23,461 nucleotides of DNA. Source: Gammaproteobacteria bacterium. GTDB lineage: Bacteria > Pseudomonadota > Gammaproteobacteria > Arenicellales > JAANXG01. The position numbers and the translations under genes are program-made. The notes under the pieces are model-generated. The model was given only the letters and a program-made list of their open reading frames with translations, was not told where the DNA came from and did not search any database. The DNA is taken from contig JAANXG010000149.1 of assembly GCA_018263405.1 (NCBI GenBank), positions 1-23,461 on the forward strand, in the 5' to 3' direction. Below, piece after piece: positions 15,760 through 23,281 of this stretch. Numbering within the stretch: the stretch's first letter is position 1; each line of letters opens with the position of its first letter.

Positions 15760-16647
15760 TCACAACGCCTTGACCAGGCGATTGATCATGCTCCTGACCT
15801 GGCCGGCGTAGCCGCCGCCGAACAAATTGAAGTGATTGAGCACGTGATACAGATTGTAAAGCGTTTTTCGAAGCTCATACCCCGGGGCAAGGGGCCAGGC
15901 GGATTGATACGCATCGTAAAACCGCTGATCGAAACGACCGAACATCTCGCTCATGGCGAGATCCGTTTCACGATCGCCGTAATAAACGGCCGGGTCGAAC
16001 AGTACCGGAGCCCCTTTTTCATCCGCGGCCACGTTACCGCTCCATAGATCCCCGTGCAGCAGAGAAGGCTGCGGCTCGCAGCCCCCGAATAACGCTTTCT
16101 GGTGCTCCAGCAATCGCTCTCCTTCTTTGACGGTAGAGCCGGACAGTCCGTTTCTCGCCGCAAGTTCCAATTGAAAACCCAGTCGGTGTTCGCGCCAGAA
16201 GTCGACCCAGCTCGTCGTCCAATCATTGGGCTGGGGCGTCGAACCAATCGTATTGGCCCGGCGCCAGCCGAATTGCGAGGCGCTCGTTCGATGCAACGAA
16301 GCCAATTGTTCGCCGAGTCGCGACCAACCGTCCCCGGACAACCGGGTCATGGAAAGGCATTCCAAGACCAGGAACGCCACGCCGTCCGCCGCTCCATCCG
16401 TCACCGGCGCCGGCACCCTCACGGCGCGGGCCGCCCCCAAGTCCCGCAGTCCGTCCCGCTCCGCCTCGAACATACCCATCGATGACAGTTCGTTGGTCTT
16501 GACGAAAAAACTGCGGTATCGATCCGACACCCGCACGGCATCGTTGATGCAACCGCCACCGATGGGCTGGACGCGCTCCGCTTCGAAGGCCGTGCCGATG
16601 GCTTCGGATATGGCCGCCGCGATTTGAACCCATGTACTGGAAGTCAT
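15760..16647 (-). CDS. Fructosamine kinase family protein
   Basis: A 295-residue protein-kinase-like phosphotransferase of the fructosamine-3-kinase family, which phosphorylates ketoamines on glycated proteins so that they decay, a form of deglycation repair. Seen: an N-lobe glycine stretch PIGGGCINDAVRV, a lysine in SFFVKTN (ATP binding), the catalytic loop LLHGDLWSGN (Asp200) and the metal-binding FDPAVYYGDRETDLAM (Asp218), and the typical ending YNLYHVLNHFNLFGGGY. The start at ATG 16647 has no strong ribosome site. It is single and convergent with DUF4404. Its own promoter should lie within the 490-bp gap toward priA. Confidence 0.92.
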   Translation of the reverse strand: MTSSTWVQIAAAISEAIGTAFEAERVQPIGGGCINDAVRVSDRYRSFFVKTNELSSMGMFEAERDGLRDLGAARAVRVPAPVTDGAADGVAFLVLECLSMTRLSGDGWSRLGEQLASLHRTSASQFGWRRANTIGSTPQPNDWTTSWVDFWREHRLGFQLELAARNGLSGSTVKEGERLLEHQKALFGGCEPQPSLLHGDLWSGNVAADEKGAPVLFDPAVYYGDRETDLAMSEMFGRFDQRFYDAYQSAWPLAPGYELRKTLYNLYHVLNHFNLFGGGYAGQVRSMINRLVKAL

Positions 16648-16734
16648 TGACGCGTTAATTTGAGACGTTAAGACAGAATTTGGATGTAAGTATCTGAATT
16701 CCCTGCAAGCCGGTCGCCGAACCCATACGGTAAT

Positions 16735-16743
16735 TTATACACA
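16735..16743 (+). promoter_or_regulatory. DnaA box (perfect TTATNCACA)
   Basis: TTATACACA at 16735-16743 matches the strict consensus TTATNCACA on the plus strand. It lies 76 bp left of the AT-rich block. Confidence 0.6.
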
Positions 16744-16779
16744 GTTGACGCCCCCGGCCAACGGCGTGTGCCGCCTTCG

Positions 16780-16814
16780 TTCGGATCCCAGGGCCTCCGA
16801 ACCTGGGCAGTTTT
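16780..16814 (+). terminator. Two mutually exclusive hairpins followed by T4
   Basis: TTCGGA (16780-16785) can pair with TCCGAA (16796-16801), or CCCAGG (16787-16792) with CCTGGG (16802-16807); the two stems cannot coexist fully. The second is followed by CAG and TTTT (16811-16814), as in a terminator. The arrangement resembles an attenuator, but no leader peptide or upstream promoter is proven. Confidence 0.4.
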
Positions 16815-16858
16815 AACTCATTGATTATATTTAGGAAAAAATTGAGTAACCATTATGC
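16811..16858. other. AT-rich block, possible DNA unwinding element
   Basis: About 48 bases with roughly ten G/C, including TTGATTATATTTAGGAAAAA. In this GC-rich window it stands out. It lies between the DnaA box at 16735 and the pair at 16910/16922, as an unwinding element would, but no clear 13-mer repeats are present. Confidence 0.4.
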
Positions 16859-16909
16859 AACATCAGTTGAACGATCATTCCGCGTGGACCGTAGCGGTAT
16901 CGGCATAAG

Positions 16910-16930
16910 TTGTACACAAAGTTATCCACA
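16910..16930 (+). promoter_or_regulatory. Tandem DnaA-box pair
   Basis: TTGTACACA (16910-16918, one mismatch at position 3) and TTATCCACA (16922-16930, perfect consensus) lie in the same orientation, 12 bp start to start. Close tandem boxes favour cooperative DnaA binding. Confidence 0.6.
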
Positions 16931-16976
16931 GCTTTTGCGGTTAACGGAATCCACTCCCTCGCACGACCGTCAGTTC

Positions 16977-17002
16977 TGCACGGACTTTGTAAGATGTTAC
17001 CC
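16977..17002 (-). repeat. Dispersed repeat, copy C (diverged)
   Basis: On the minus strand: GGGTAA, seven bases, then CAAAGTCCGTGCA. It lacks two A's compared with copies A and B. Similarity beyond the core toward 16956 is weak. With copy B it forms an inverted pair: 12 bases at 16977-16988 complement 17051-17062. Confidence 0.5.
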
Positions 17003-17036
17003 ATACCCTTCCAAAACAGGAAGTTATCGGCGGCGT

Positions 17037-17083
17037 CGGTAATTTCTCAAAAAGTCCGTGCAATGTCGGCGATCATGTGGGGG
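17037..17083 (+). repeat. Dispersed repeat, copy B
   Basis: On the plus strand: CGGTAA, five bases, CAAAAAGTCCGTGCAAT (17048-17064), then TGTCGGCGATCATGTGGGGG-like sequence matching copy A with few changes. It ends about 55 bp before the priA start. Confidence 0.65.
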
Positions 17084-17122
17084 TTATTGAACTTACCGAC
17101 GTCGGGGCGCGGAAAAGCTCTG

Positions 17123-17131
17123 TGGTAGATT
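17123..17131 (+). promoter_or_regulatory. Candidate extended -10 promoter of priA
   Basis: TGG followed by TAGATT (17126-17131) matches an extended -10. The expected start site falls on or beside the A of ATG 17138, so a leaderless transcript is possible. No Shine-Dalgarno is visible. A CCGACGTCGG palindrome at 17096-17105 could be an operator. Confidence 0.3.
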
Positions 17132-17137
17132 GCCGCC

Positions 17138-19339
17138 ATGACTCAACTGTCGATCGTGCAGGTAGCGGTACCCGTACCGCTTCGCCGAGAATTCGATTTC
17201 CTTCTTCCCGAAGGGCATGATCGATCACCGGTTCCCGGCGTCCGGGTGCTCGTGCCGTTCGGCCACCGCCGTCTTGTGGGCATCGTGACCGGTATTGTGT
17301 CCACCGGCCAGGTACCGGCCTATTCCCTGAAGCGGATTGTGAGCGTCCTGGACGGGGAACCGATTCTGCCGGCTAAGCTCGTCAACCTGGTGCGCTGGGC
17401 GGCGGATTATTACCAGCAACCCATTGGCATAGCCTGGCAAACCGCGCTACCCCAGCTTTTGCGTGGTAAACACTCCTTGACACCAAATATCCCGGAACAC
17501 TTCGTCCTCACCGACGCCGGGATGCACTGCGATGAATCCCTGGACCGGGCACGGGTTCAACGGCGAATCATGGACGCGTTCGCGGCCGCTCCCGGTTACT
17601 GCCTGGATGCACCGGCGCTCAAGCTGATTTCGCGCCATTGGCGCCAACCCGTTGACGCGTTGATGCGCCGCGATTGGGTGCGCCGAACGCCGTACACGGA
17701 ACCCCCGGCAAGCGGGAGCCAGCCGCGCGATTTCTCGCTGAACGAGGACCAGCAGGAGGCGGTCGACGCCATCGAGAGTACCGTGAATTTCCGTGCCTTT
17801 TTATTGTACGGAATTACCGGTAGCGGCAAGACGGAGGTGTATCTGGAATCCATTCGGACAGTGGTAAACGCGGGGAAACAGGCCCTGGTCCTGGTACCGG
17901 AAATTTCCCTCACGCCGCAACTCGTGCAGGCCCTGCGGCAACGCTTCGGCAAATCCGTCGCGGTGCTTCATTCAGGACTCGCGGCCGGCGAGCGCCACTA
18001 CAACTGGTGGCGCGCCCGGGAGGGACACGCGCCGGTCGTGTTGGGCACCCGCTCGGCGGTATTCGCCCCCCTGCAGCGCCCCGGTTTGATTATCGTGGAC
18101 GAGGAACACGATACATCTTATAAGCAACAGGACGGAATGCGGTACCACGCCCGCGATGTGGCGGTATACCGCGCCAAACTCGAAGACGTGCCCGTCGTGC
18201 TCGGCAGCGCCACCCCTTCGCTCGAATCCATGTATAACACCTCGGTGGCGCGGTATCGGCGGTTAACCCTGACCGAACGGGCCAAGGACTCCGCTTTGCC
18301 CCGGATAGGCTATATCGATATGCGCCGCACGGCCGCCCAGGACGGCGTCAGCACGATCTTGTTTCAGGCACTGGAGCAACGTCTTGAACGTTCCGAGCAA
18401 AGCCTGATCTTCATTAACCGCCGTGGGTACGCACCGGTCTGGTGCTGTTATGGGTGTGGATGGCACGCGCAGTGCGAACGCTGCGATGCCCACCTGACGT
18501 TGCATCAACGCATCAATAAACTACTTTGCCATCACTGCGGCCGGGAACAGCCACCACAATCCGTCTGTCCCCAGTGCGAAGGCGTATCACTGGGGCCCTT
18601 GGGCGCCGGAACGCAGCGCCTGGAAGACGGGCTCGGTAAAAGACTGCCCCAGGCGAGAATCGTGCGGATCGATCGCGACAGCACGCGGCATAAGGGTTCC
18701 TTGGAAAACAGCCTGACGGCGGCACGCAACCGGGAGGTCGATATTCTCGTCGGAACGCAACTGCTTACCAAGGGCCACGATTTCCCGTACGTGACTCTGG
18801 TTGGTGTGATAAATGCCGACCAGGGACTGTACAGCGTCGACTATCGCGCTACGGAGCAACTGTTTCAGCAACTACTCCAGGTGTCCGGACGAGCGGGCCG
18901 CGATATCCGCGCAGGGGAAGTATTGATACAGACCATGTACCCGGATCACCCGGTGTTCCGGGAACTCGCGAACCACGACTACACGCGCTTCGCCGACTAC
19001 GCCTTGTCGGAGCGCAAATCGGCCGACTACCCGCCTTACAGCCGCTTCGCGCTGCTGCGCGCCGAATCGACGCGGGCGAGCGCTGCGCTCGAATTCCTGC
19101 AGGCCGCGCGGCGTCAACTCCGTAAGCATCCGGAGCACCGCCGTATTCACGTCATGGACGCGGTCCGCGCCCCCATGGAAAAACGCGCGGGCCGTTACCG
19201 CGCCCAGTTATTGCTGAGCGCTCCGGATCGCTCCGCGTTACACGATGCGTTGATGCCCTGGCTCGACTGGATGGAAACCTGGCCGCGGTCGAGAACAGTC
19301 CGCTGGTCCATCGATATCGACCCCGTGGACATGTACTGA
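17138..19339 (+). CDS. priA: Primosomal protein N' (replication restart helicase PriA)
   Basis: A 733-residue 3'-5' DNA helicase that recognises stalled forks and reloads the replisome. An N-terminal DNA-binding domain (about 1-200, LRREFDFLLPEGHDRSPVPGVRVLVPFGHRRLVGIV) is followed by helicase motifs: Walker A GITGSGKTE (about 225), DEEHDTSYKQQ (motif II, about 320), GSATPS (motif III) and QVSGRAGR (motif VI). Between the helicase lobes is the zinc-binding insert with eight cysteines (CCYGCGWHAQCERC ... CHHCG ... CPQCEG, roughly 434-478). Length equals that of other PriA proteins (about 730). argS follows after 109 bp, an order also known from Pseudomonas. The upstream gap carries DnaA boxes, so DnaA-linked control is conceivable. 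Confidence 0.97.
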   Translation: MTQLSIVQVAVPVPLRREFDFLLPEGHDRSPVPGVRVLVPFGHRRLVGIVTGIVSTGQVPAYSLKRIVSVLDGEPILPAKLVNLVRWAADYYQQPIGIAWQTALPQLLRGKHSLTPNIPEHFVLTDAGMHCDESLDRARVQRRIMDAFAAAPGYCLDAPALKLISRHWRQPVDALMRRDWVRRTPYTEPPASGSQPRDFSLNEDQQEAVDAIESTVNFRAFLLYGITGSGKTEVYLESIRTVVNAGKQALVLVPEISLTPQLVQALRQRFGKSVAVLHSGLAAGERHYNWWRAREGHAPVVLGTRSAVFAPLQRPGLIIVDEEHDTSYKQQDGMRYHARDVAVYRAKLEDVPVVLGSATPSLESMYNTSVARYRRLTLTERAKDSALPRIGYIDMRRTAAQDGVSTILFQALEQRLERSEQSLIFINRRGYAPVWCCYGCGWHAQCERCDAHLTLHQRINKLLCHHCGREQPPQSVCPQCEGVSLGPLGAGTQRLEDGLGKRLPQARIVRIDRDSTRHKGSLENSLTAARNREVDILVGTQLLTKGHDFPYVTLVGVINADQGLYSVDYRATEQLFQQLLQVSGRAGRDIRAGEVLIQTMYPDHPVFRELANHDYTRFADYALSERKSADYPPYSRFALLRAESTRASAALEFLQAARRQLRKHPEHRRIHVMDAVRAPMEKRAGRYRAQLLLSAPDRSALHDALMPWLDWMETWPRSRTVRWSIDIDPVDMY

Positions 19340-19342
19340 GCA

Positions 19343-19360
19343 ATGTCCGGGCCCGGGCAT
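19343..19360. other. Near-perfect palindrome after priA
   Basis: ATGTCCGGG followed directly by CCCGGGCAT, symmetric apart from one T/G position. As RNA it could form a six-pair stem with a GGGCCC loop just after the priA stop. There is no T-run, so it is a doubtful terminator or a protein site. Confidence 0.35.
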
Positions 19361-19408
19361 CGATAGCGTTGGGATTGGAGTCGTTATCAACACGGTTGGG
19401 TTTCATCC

Positions 19409-19417
19409 TGTTAGAAT
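19409..19417 (+). promoter_or_regulatory. Extended -10 promoter of argS
   Basis: TGT followed by TAGAAT (19412-19417) is a good extended -10. Transcription would start near 19424, leaving about 25 nt before the TTG at 19449. No proper -35 is seen, as is common with extended -10 promoters. Confidence 0.5.
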
Positions 19418-19448
19418 CGCGCGCACTTTCGAGTACGGTCCGCCATCA

Positions 19449-21191
19449 TTGAAAGACACCCTCCATGGAATATTCGCCGACACCTTGAATCGGTTGCGCG
19501 ATCAAGGTGTGCTGCCGGCAAACACCACCATCGACGTTCGTTTCGAGCAGCCCAGGCAAAAGGACCATGGGGATCTGGCCACCAATGTCGCCTTGACCCT
19601 CGCCAAATCGGCCGGCATGCCGCCCCGCGAGTTGGCCCACTCCATTACCGAGGCCCTGCCCGACACACCCCTGATCCGCAAAGTGGAAATTGCCGGACCG
19701 GGTTTTATTAATATTTTTGTCGCGCCGGCGGCGCAATTCGATGTAGTGAAGCGTATCCGCCGGGAAGGTGAACACTACGGGCGGTGTGGGCTCGGTGAAG
19801 GCCGGCGGGTATTGATTGAATTCGTGTCGGCCAACCCGACCGGCCCGCTTCACGTTGGACACGGCAGAGGTGCCGCTTACGGCGACACGCTGGGTCGCGT
19901 ACTGACCGCGGCGGGTTACGACGTAGAGCGCGAGTACTACGTCAACGACTCGGGACGCCAGATGGACATACTGGCGCTGAGCATATGGCTGCGCTATTTA
20001 CAGGCATGCGGCCAATCGCTGGCCTTTCCGAACCTGGCGTATCAGGGCGATTACATCAAACAGATCGCCGCGCAGCTTAGGCAATCCGATGGTGACGCGT
20101 TCATACGCACACTGGACGAAACGCATTTGAAACAGCTCGGCGCTGACAATGAAACGTCGCTCGATGCTCTGATTAAATGGATGCGCGACCTGTTGGGCAA
20201 CGCGGACTATCAAACTGTGCTGGGAACCGGGCGAAGCCGGCTGTTGGATGATATACGCTCCGACCTGGAAGAGTTCGGCGTCAGCTTCGATCGCTGGCTT
20301 TCCGAACAGTCGCTGCGTGATTCCGGCGCCCTGGAGCGCACAATCAAGCGTCTGCAGCAGTCGGGGCATACCTACGAAAAGGACGGCGCCCTGTGGTTCC
20401 GCTCCAGCGATTTCGGCGACGAAAAAGATCGCGTCGTCGTGCGCGAAAGCGGCATGCCGACTTATTTCGCACCGGACATCGCCTATCACCTGAATAAGTT
20501 CGACCGCGGGTATGATCTGATGATCGATGTGCTGGGCGCGGACCACCACGGCTACATCCCCCGCGTAAAAGCCTCGGTTCAGGCCTGCGGCTACGAAAGC
20601 AGTCGCCTGCATGTCAAATTCGTCCAGTTTGCCGTGTTGTACCGTGGCGGCAAGAAGATATCGATGTCGACCCGCAGGGGCGAGTTCGTAACCCTTCGCG
20701 AGCTCCGGGAAGAAGTCGGTGCCGACGCCGCGCGCTTCTTTTACGTGCAGCGCAAGCCCGACCAGCACCTGGACTTCGACCTCGATCTGGCGAAATCCCA
20801 ATCCAACGACAACCCCGTCTACTATGTGCAATACGCCCATGCCCGGATATGCAGCGTTTTCGAGCAGGCCCGGGACCGGGGAATGGAAGCCCGCGTCCCC
20901 GATGACGCGGCGCTGGAGGTGCTGGGAGAGGAACACGAGCTGGATCTGGCGAAGCTATTGACGCGCTACCCGGACGTGGTGGCCAACGCCGCGAGGAATT
21001 TCGATCCACATCAAATTGTTTATTACCTGCGCGAGCTCGCCAACGGCCTGCATACCTACTACAACGCCCACCGGTTTCTGGAATCCAATATCGAACGCCG
21101 AAACGCACGTCTGGCATTGATAGACGCGACGCGGCAAGTCCTTTTCAATGGTCTGTCCATGATCGGCGTCTCCTCACCGAGCTCGATGTAG
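19449..21191 (+). CDS. argS: Arginyl-tRNA synthetase
   Basis: A 580-residue class I aminoacyl-tRNA synthetase that charges tRNA-Arg. The start codon is TTG at 19449 (KDTLHGIFADTLNRLRDQGVLP), which places the Arg-tRNA-synthetase N-terminal domain correctly; the nearest ATG downstream is out of frame. The HIGH motif appears as SANPTGPLHVGHGRGAAYGD (about residue 134). The KMSK position reads KKISMSTRRGEFVTL (about 400), the degenerate form usual in bacterial ArgRS. The C-terminal DALR anticodon domain ends ...RQVLFNGLSMIGV. The SPOR gene begins 1 nt after the stop, so it is probably co-transcribed. Confidence 0.97.
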   Translation: MKDTLHGIFADTLNRLRDQGVLPANTTIDVRFEQPRQKDHGDLATNVALTLAKSAGMPPRELAHSITEALPDTPLIRKVEIAGPGFINIFVAPAAQFDVVKRIRREGEHYGRCGLGEGRRVLIEFVSANPTGPLHVGHGRGAAYGDTLGRVLTAAGYDVEREYYVNDSGRQMDILALSIWLRYLQACGQSLAFPNLAYQGDYIKQIAAQLRQSDGDAFIRTLDETHLKQLGADNETSLDALIKWMRDLLGNADYQTVLGTGRSRLLDDIRSDLEEFGVSFDRWLSEQSLRDSGALERTIKRLQQSGHTYEKDGALWFRSSDFGDEKDRVVVRESGMPTYFAPDIAYHLNKFDRGYDLMIDVLGADHHGYIPRVKASVQACGYESSRLHVKFVQFAVLYRGGKKISMSTRRGEFVTLRELREEVGADAARFFYVQRKPDQHLDFDLDLAKSQSNDNPVYYVQYAHARICSVFEQARDRGMEARVPDDAALEVLGEEHELDLAKLLTRYPDVVANAARNFDPHQIVYYLRELANGLHTYYNAHRFLESNIERRNARLALIDATRQVLFNGLSMIGVSSPSSM

Positions 21192-21192
21192 C

Positions 21193-21807
21193 ATGGCGCA
21201 AGCGGCAAAACGTAAACGACGCGCATCGAAAAAGCGCAAGAACTCCGATACCGGATCGTCATGGATCGTGCTGGCGATCGGCCTGGTCTGTGGCACCGTG
21301 CTGAGCGCGTTGTATTTCGGGTACCAGGAAAACGAACCTAGCCGGCTCGGCAGCGGCATACATTCCCTTCTGGAGAAAGAAGAACAACCGCAACGCCAAG
21401 ACAAAGCGGAGGAACCGGAAAAGACACCCGAACCGCCGCGGAAGGTCAAGCTCGATTTTCCTGAAGTCCTTCCGAACCTCGACGAGGTCATCTCCGAAAG
21501 CGATCCCATAGCCGCGGAAGAACCCGTCGAGGAACGTCCCGATCGCGAATACATTCTGCAAGCGGGGGCCTATAAGGCCGATCAGGATGCCGAGCACATG
21601 AAGGCGAAGCTGGCTCGGGCCGGTTTTGAGGCGGTCATCCAAAGGGTTAATATCGACAATAAAGGCACTTATTACCGGGTTCGCATGGGGCCGTATCAAA
21701 GTAAAAGGAAGTTGAATCTCGACAAAAAGCGCCTTGCGAAGCAGGGCATCGAGGCGCTGGCGCTCAGGTTGGAAGAGCCTCAAGAGCAGATAAAACAAAC
21801 CGACTAG
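21193..21807 (+). CDS. SPOR domain protein, FtsN-like
   Basis: A 204-residue bitopic membrane protein. Basic cytoplasmic tail (MAQAAKRKRRASKKRKN), one TM helix (about 24-44, WIVLAIGLVCGTVLSALYFGY), a charged Glu/Pro-rich periplasmic linker (about 60-115), and a C-terminal SPOR domain (about 118-195, YILQAGAYKADQDAEHMKAKLARAGF ... YYRVRMGPY). SPOR domains bind denuded peptidoglycan at the septum, and FtsN triggers septal synthesis. The argS-ftsN adjacency is conserved in gammaproteobacteria. It lies 1 nt after argS and 9 nt before the acyltransferase, so an operon is likely. True FtsN function also needs the small essential segment after the TM helix, which I cannot verify here. Confidence 0.88.
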   Translation: MAQAAKRKRRASKKRKNSDTGSSWIVLAIGLVCGTVLSALYFGYQENEPSRLGSGIHSLLEKEEQPQRQDKAEEPEKTPEPPRKVKLDFPEVLPNLDEVISESDPIAAEEPVEERPDREYILQAGAYKADQDAEHMKAKLARAGFEAVIQRVNIDNKGTYYRVRMGPYQSKRKLNLDKKRLAKQGIEALALRLEEPQEQIKQTD

Positions 21808-21810
21808 GGG
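21806..21810 (+). promoter_or_regulatory. Ribosome binding site of the FabD-like gene
   Basis: AGGGG 6 nt upstream of the TTG at 21817 supports that rare start codon. Confidence 0.6.
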
Positions 21811-21816
21811 CGATAA

Positions 21817-22785
21817 TTGGCTTCGTACACGTTGTTGATCTTTCCCGGTCAGGGATCCCAGTACCGCGGCATGGGCAGTGACTTGTGCGAGCGATTCGAC
21901 ACCGCGGACGAAACCTATCACCAGGCCGGTGAAGTGCTGGGGTACGACGTCAAGCGTTTGTCCTTTGAGGACCCTGACAACCGGATCAACCTGACGCGAT
22001 ACACTCAGCCGGCCCTGCTCACCCACCATATCGCCTGCCTGCGCGTGTTCCGGGAAGTTGCCGGGAAGATACCGGTGTACGTGGTTAGCGGACACAGCCT
22101 TGGCGAATATTCCGCGCTGGTGGCAGCCGGCGCCTTGACCTTCAAAGACGCGCTGCGACTCGTCAAAAAGCGCGGCGAACTGATGGGCGAATTCGGTGAA
22201 GGAGAAATGTCGGCGCTGCCCGTGGGGCTGGACGAAGCGCACTCCTGGTCGGACAAGTTTTACTGCGCGGTCGGCGGCATCAATCTGCCGCTACAGACGG
22301 TCGTAGCGGGCGCCTCCGCGGACCTGGACCGGCTCGAGACGGCATTTCAAGAAGCCAATCCCAAGCGGCGCCCGGTGCGCCTGAAAACCGAAGGGGCCTT
22401 TCATACTTATTATATGGTCGATGCGGCACGACGCTTCCGCGAGGTGCTGGACACCGCGCGGATCGACGAGCCGGCTTTCAAGGTGTTGTCCAACTACACC
22501 GGCACCTACCACGAACCGGATGCGCAGCAGGTCAAGGCGCGCCTGTTCTTCCAGCTTTTCCATCCAGTCAACTGGATGGGCTGTCTACAGACCGCGCTGA
22601 AGGACGGCGTCGACAAGGTAATCGAGCTTGGCGGCGGTATCGGATCGGGGGAAACGCCCGCGGGAAAACGACCCAACCTCGAAAGCATCATAAAAAAAAC
22701 CGCGCGCGGCGCCGGGAAAGACGTCGACTACGTGCCGGCCATCAATGTCGAAACCATCACCGCGGCACGAATTCATTCGCCATAA
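21817..22785 (+). CDS. ACP S-malonyltransferase (FabD-like acyltransferase)
   Basis: A 322-residue acyltransferase of the FabD/AT fold, which would move malonyl from CoA to ACP. The TTG start is supported by AGGGG 6 nt upstream. Motifs: FPGQGSQYRGMG at the N-terminus, catalytic GHSLGE (Ser94), Arg119 in KKRGELMGE, GINLPLQTVVAG and His196 in GAFHTYYM. Differences from ordinary FabD are the ending IELGGGIGSGETPAGKRPNLESI, where FabD usually has a GPG-type motif, and the absence of fabH, fabG or acpP nearby. It could be a second malonyl-transferase or a polyketide/PUFA-type trans-AT. It lies in the argS-SPOR row with short gaps. The fold is certain; pathway use is inferred. Confidence 0.85.
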   Translation: MASYTLLIFPGQGSQYRGMGSDLCERFDTADETYHQAGEVLGYDVKRLSFEDPDNRINLTRYTQPALLTHHIACLRVFREVAGKIPVYVVSGHSLGEYSALVAAGALTFKDALRLVKKRGELMGEFGEGEMSALPVGLDEAHSWSDKFYCAVGGINLPLQTVVAGASADLDRLETAFQEANPKRRPVRLKTEGAFHTYYMVDAARRFREVLDTARIDEPAFKVLSNYTGTYHEPDAQQVKARLFFQLFHPVNWMGCLQTALKDGVDKVIELGGGIGSGETPAGKRPNLESIIKKTARGAGKDVDYVPAINVETITAARIHSP

Positions 22786-22790
22786 TGCCT

Positions 22791-22812
22791 GGCCGGGATC
22801 TCGCTCCCGGCT
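22791..22812. terminator. Hairpin between convergent genes
   Basis: GCCGGGA (22792-22798) pairs with TCCCGGC (22805-22811) around a 6-nt TCTCGC loop, extended by one G-U pair. It lies just after the acyltransferase stop, in a 91-bp gap before the epimerase. The downstream bases TTCCCC are a poor U-tract, so termination would be weak. It reads the same way on both strands. Confidence 0.45.
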
Positions 22813-22876
22813 TCCCCTGCATCAACCGCTCACGCGGTCGCGTACAATCCTTCGAACATTGGCGGCTTCGACCCAT

Positions 22877-23281
22877 TCACGACTGTTCCAGTTCGATCAG
22901 GGTACCGCAGAAATCCTTGGGTTGCAGGAACAATACCGGTTTGCCGTGGGCGCCGGTCTTGGGTTTGCCATCGCCGAGTATGCGTGCGCCCCGGCCGGTC
23001 AGGTGGCGGGCCGCCGCTTCAATATCCTCCACTTCATAGCAAAGGTGGTGCATGCCACCGCCGGAATGCCGTTCCAGGAACGACGCGACCGGCGAGTCTT
23101 CACCGAGCGGCTGCAGCAACTCGATCTTGGTGTTGGGGAGTTGGACGAATGCCGCCGTGACGCCGTGCGCCGGTAGCGGCACGGGTTCGGATACCGAGGC
23201 GCCCAATCGTTCCCGGTACACCCGGCTCGCGGCGTCCAGATCCGGCACGACAACGGCGACATGGTCGAGTCGGCCGATCAC
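22877..23281 (-). CDS. Methylmalonyl-CoA epimerase
   Basis: A 134-residue VOC/glyoxalase-fold protein that interconverts (R)- and (S)-methylmalonyl-CoA in propionate/odd-chain metabolism. Seen: opening MIGRLDHVAVVVPDLDAASRVYRERLG (metal ligand His7), VQLPNTKIELLQPLG, GGGMHHLCYEVEDIEAAARHL (His78/79) and the C-terminal LIELEQS (Glu ligand). Length is typical (about 135). The start is GTG at 23281; no in-frame upstream alternative exists before a stop. The methylmalonyl-CoA mutase partner is not in the window, so its role depends on genes elsewhere. Confidence 0.9.
   Translation of the reverse strand: MIGRLDHVAVVVPDLDAASRVYRERLGASVSEPVPLPAHGVTAAFVQLPNTKIELLQPLGEDSPVASFLERHSGGGMHHLCYEVEDIEAAARHLTGRGARILGDGKPKTGAHGKPVLFLQPKDFCGTLIELEQS

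Larger units (their letters stand above)
16648..17137. other. 490-bp gene-free region between kinase and priA
   Basis: No credible coding frame. The region holds DnaA-box matches, an AT-rich block (about 16811-16858, some 20 % GC in an otherwise GC-rich window), two overlapping hairpins with a T-run, repeat copies B and C in inverted orientation, a perfect CCGACGTCGG palindrome at 17096-17105 and an extended -10 next to priA. The separate entries give details. Confidence 0.8.

Noticed and set aside
19998..20936. Minus-strand frame of 312 codons within argS
   Set aside because: Shadow of argS with no recognisable domain.
21259..22242. Minus-strand frame of 327 codons across the SPOR and FabD-like genes
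   Set aside because: Both plus-strand genes are well supported, and this frame spans their junction in antisense.
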